Assembly: GCF_947331815.1 (NCBI RefSeq)
Contig: NZ_OX373462.1
Coordinates: 372,001 to 436,000 of the forward strand
From: Cyanobacterium sp. uoEpiScrs1
GTDB lineage: Bacteria > Cyanobacteriota > Cyanobacteriia > Cyanobacteriales > Microcystaceae
Length of the DNA: 64,000 nucleotides
Reading direction: 5' to 3'
How positions within the stretch are numbered: position 1 is the first letter of the stretch; each line of letters starts with the position of its first letter. Shown piece after piece: positions 62,608-64,000 of this stretch. The position numbers and the translations under genes are program-made. Under the pieces are notes generated by a model. It ran no database searches. It saw only the letters and a list, made by a program, of their open reading frames with translations, and was not told the DNA's origin.

Positions 62608-63159
62608 ATGCAATGTCCTTACTGTCAACACATTAATAGTCGTGTTTTAGAATCTCGCTCCTCTGAAGGGGGGCAAAGTATTCGTCGCCGTCGCGAATGT
62701 TTAAGCTGCAAACATCGTTTTACAACTTACGAGCGAGTAGAATTTGTTCCTATCATTGTAATTAAACACGACGAAAAAAAAGAATCTTTTGATCATTCTA
62801 AATTATTGCGAGGGATGGTGCGCGCTTGTGAGAAGACAGGAATTACTCATCAGAGACTGGAATCGATTGTTGACGAGATTGAAGCCCAATTACAGCAGCG
62901 CCCCCAGAGAGAAGTAACCAGCCAAGAAATTGGACAACTAGTCTTGGATTATCTTCGTCAAGAAAGTGAAGTAGCATATATTCGATTTGCATCTGTTTAT
63001 GGTCGCTTTCAAGGTATTAACGATTTTGTAGCGACTCTAAAGCAATTTAGGGAAAAACCCTCCTCCCCAGAAACCCTTTGGTTAAAAAACAATCATAATA
63101 CCCCTGAGCATAATACCTACGATGAAGGGACTTCTTCTTCTATTATGACTTCTTCTTAG
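62608..63159 (+). CDS. nrdR: Transcriptional repressor NrdR
   Basis: NrdR senses ATP/dATP and represses ribonucleotide reductase genes. The zinc ribbon has C3, C6, C31 and C34 (CPYC and CLSC) followed by RFTTYERVE; the ATP-cone domain spans about 49-139 ([18 protein letters not shown]). The 183-residue length has a tail of about 35 low-complexity residues beyond the conserved core, common in cyanobacteria. It sits after the psbB-psbT wreck and before rpsA. Confidence 0.97.
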   Translation: MQCPYCQHINSRVLESRSSEGGQSIRRRRECLSCKHRFTTYERVEFVPIIVIKHDEKKESFDHSKLLRGMVRACEKTGITHQRLESIVDEIEAQLQQRPQREVTSQEIGQLVLDYLRQESEVAYIRFASVYGRFQGINDFVATLKQFREKPSSPETLWLKNNHNTPEHNTYDEGTSSSIMTSS

Positions 63160-63735
63160 AAGCCGGTTAAATAAAAAAAATGCTAAGATTGAAGACGTAC
63201 CGTAGGGAGTGCGGAAACTTACGCTCATGGGAGGTGCTCATTTAGGGGCGGCTAGATAACAAATAGTACGTCGAGCATGACATCACTTCAGTAGATGGTG
63301 GATTATATCAAACCATTACGAGGTGAGCCTGGGAATCTCCAGAATCAGGAGTCTATCTCTGTAAACATTAATGGATTAGACCGACTCTATCGTCTAATCG
63401 TTCTCAAGGCATAAGTCTATGAGAACTGTATTGGCAGAAAAGTGTCCCGTCAGAGCCATTTTCTTCCCCACTCAATCTATAAGGTATAGTGGTGATCTGG
63501 TCAGTATAGACTTTTATGACTCTTTAGAAATTATAATGAAAGTAATCCCCAATTGCTCGATATTTGGGAATTACGGATGTTATAGTTCATCCCGTCCGGG
63601 TAAAGCCGACAAAACAGAAGCGTCTCGTATTCGACGATGTTTCTATAAACTATAAAATCCCTAAAAGTTAGAAACTGTACACTAGAACAAAAACTAACAC
63701 TTATTGGAGATCAGGTATAGGATAACCTAAGGTAC
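63160..63735. other. GC-richer leader before rpsA, unexplained
   Basis: This 576-base gap is noticeably less AT-rich than the deserts. It holds a clear hairpin (gattagac/gtctaatc, 63374-63381 with 63392-63399) and a 78-codon frame at 63419-63655 that I do not recognise (MRTVLAEKCPVRAIFF). It could be an rpsA leader, a small RNA or a recent pseudogene. Confidence 0.4.
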
Positions 63736-64000
63736 ATGGTAACTCAGAAAACAACAGCTACTCAAGATATTGGCTTCACCCACGAGGATTTTGCGGCACT
63801 TCTCGATAAATACGACTACCATTTTAGTCCCGGGGACATTGTTCCTGGGACAGTTTTCAGTATGGAACCGAGAGGCGCACTTATCGATATTGGTGCGAAA
63901 ACTGCTGCTTATATCCCCATTCAAGAAATGTCGATCAACCGAGTTGACGATCCTGAAGACGTTCTTCAATCGAATGAAACACGAGAATTTTTCATTCTGA
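63736..64000 (+). CDS. rpsA: 30S ribosomal protein S1 (5' part, cut by window edge)
   Basis: S1 helps mRNA bind the 30S subunit. Only the first 88 codons are inside the window. They read MVTQKTTATQDIGFTHEDFAA, then the start of the first S1 OB-fold domain (PGDIVPGTVFSMEPRGALIDIGAKTAA), as in the three-domain cyanobacterial S1. The frame is open to the edge. Confidence 0.95.
   Translation, partial: MVTQKTTATQDIGFTHEDFAALLDKYDYHFSPGDIVPGTVFSMEPRGALIDIGAKTAAYIPIQEMSINRVDDPEDVLQSNETREFFIL

Noticed and set aside
63300-63410. Possible PsaL N-terminus (KPLRGEPGNL) before rpsA
   Set aside because: Only a few residues resemble PsaL and nothing following fits; too weak to call a psaL remnant.

Overview
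The window looks like a piece of a reductively evolving cyanobacterial chromosome. Cyanobacterial genes include chlG, sipA, txlA, a CCB-type cytochrome b6 heme-attachment factor, DUF4330, DUF2862, a Get3d/ArsA-like protein and a TamB relative. About 40 kb of the 64 kb is intact coding sequence (my own sum). The rest is very AT-rich DNA with few genes, and four places in it hold recognisable dead genes: psbB-psbT, pam68, a sirohydrochlorin chelatase gene and rimB-rimK. Three of the dead genes concern photosystem II (PSII) or its assembly. Loss of PSII together with large non-coding deserts fits best with an obligate endosymbiont of the Crocosphaera/Cyanothece lineage, such as the spheroid body (diazoplast) of an Epithemia/Rhopalodia diatom. 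UCYN-A also lacks PSII but is, as I recall, more compact. The organism call is inference.

Layout. 1-8.3 kb: hisB (cut by the edge), DUF4330, a Tat-exported Rieske/FAD desaturase-like enzyme, a gamma-glutamylcyclotransferase-like protein and a CCB protein. 8.3-15.5 kb: a TamB-like giant and the NAD(P)HX repair enzyme Nnr. 15.5-17.6 kb: a desert with two long hairpins. 17.6-24.9 kb: cysteine synthase, sipA, metK, mnmD-like, pyrR and cinA. 25.3-37 kb: ankyrin protein, permease, ligA, lipid kinase, larE, lipA, tRNA-Pro and DUF2993. 37-38.2 kb: rimK and rimB pseudogenes. 38.2-40.2 kb: desert. 40.2-46 kb: pheT, then an ABC polysaccharide exporter operon with an epimerase. 46-50.8 kb: DUF2862, a Get3d-like gene, chlG, pgeF, birA and a membrane protein. 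52-58.3 kb: a KaiB-domain protein, aroF, the pam68 remnant with rpsO, cobA with a dead sirohydrochlorin chelatase gene, a NIL-ferredoxin and txlA. 59.5-64 kb: an exported FAD oxidoreductase, psbB/psbT remnants, nrdR and the start of rpsA.

Retained functions are mostly housekeeping: amino acid synthesis, translation, DNA ligation, lipoate, biotin attachment, SAM, metabolite repair and envelope biogenesis. Light-related accessory genes (chlG, sipA, txlA, CCB) remain open while PSII genes are ruined. A second theme is palindromy: the intergenic DNA carries many long, nearly perfect hairpins, and at least three intact genes (tamB-like, Get3d-like, ankyrin) contain perfect inverted repeats inside their reading frames, suggesting template-switch mutation in this lineage.
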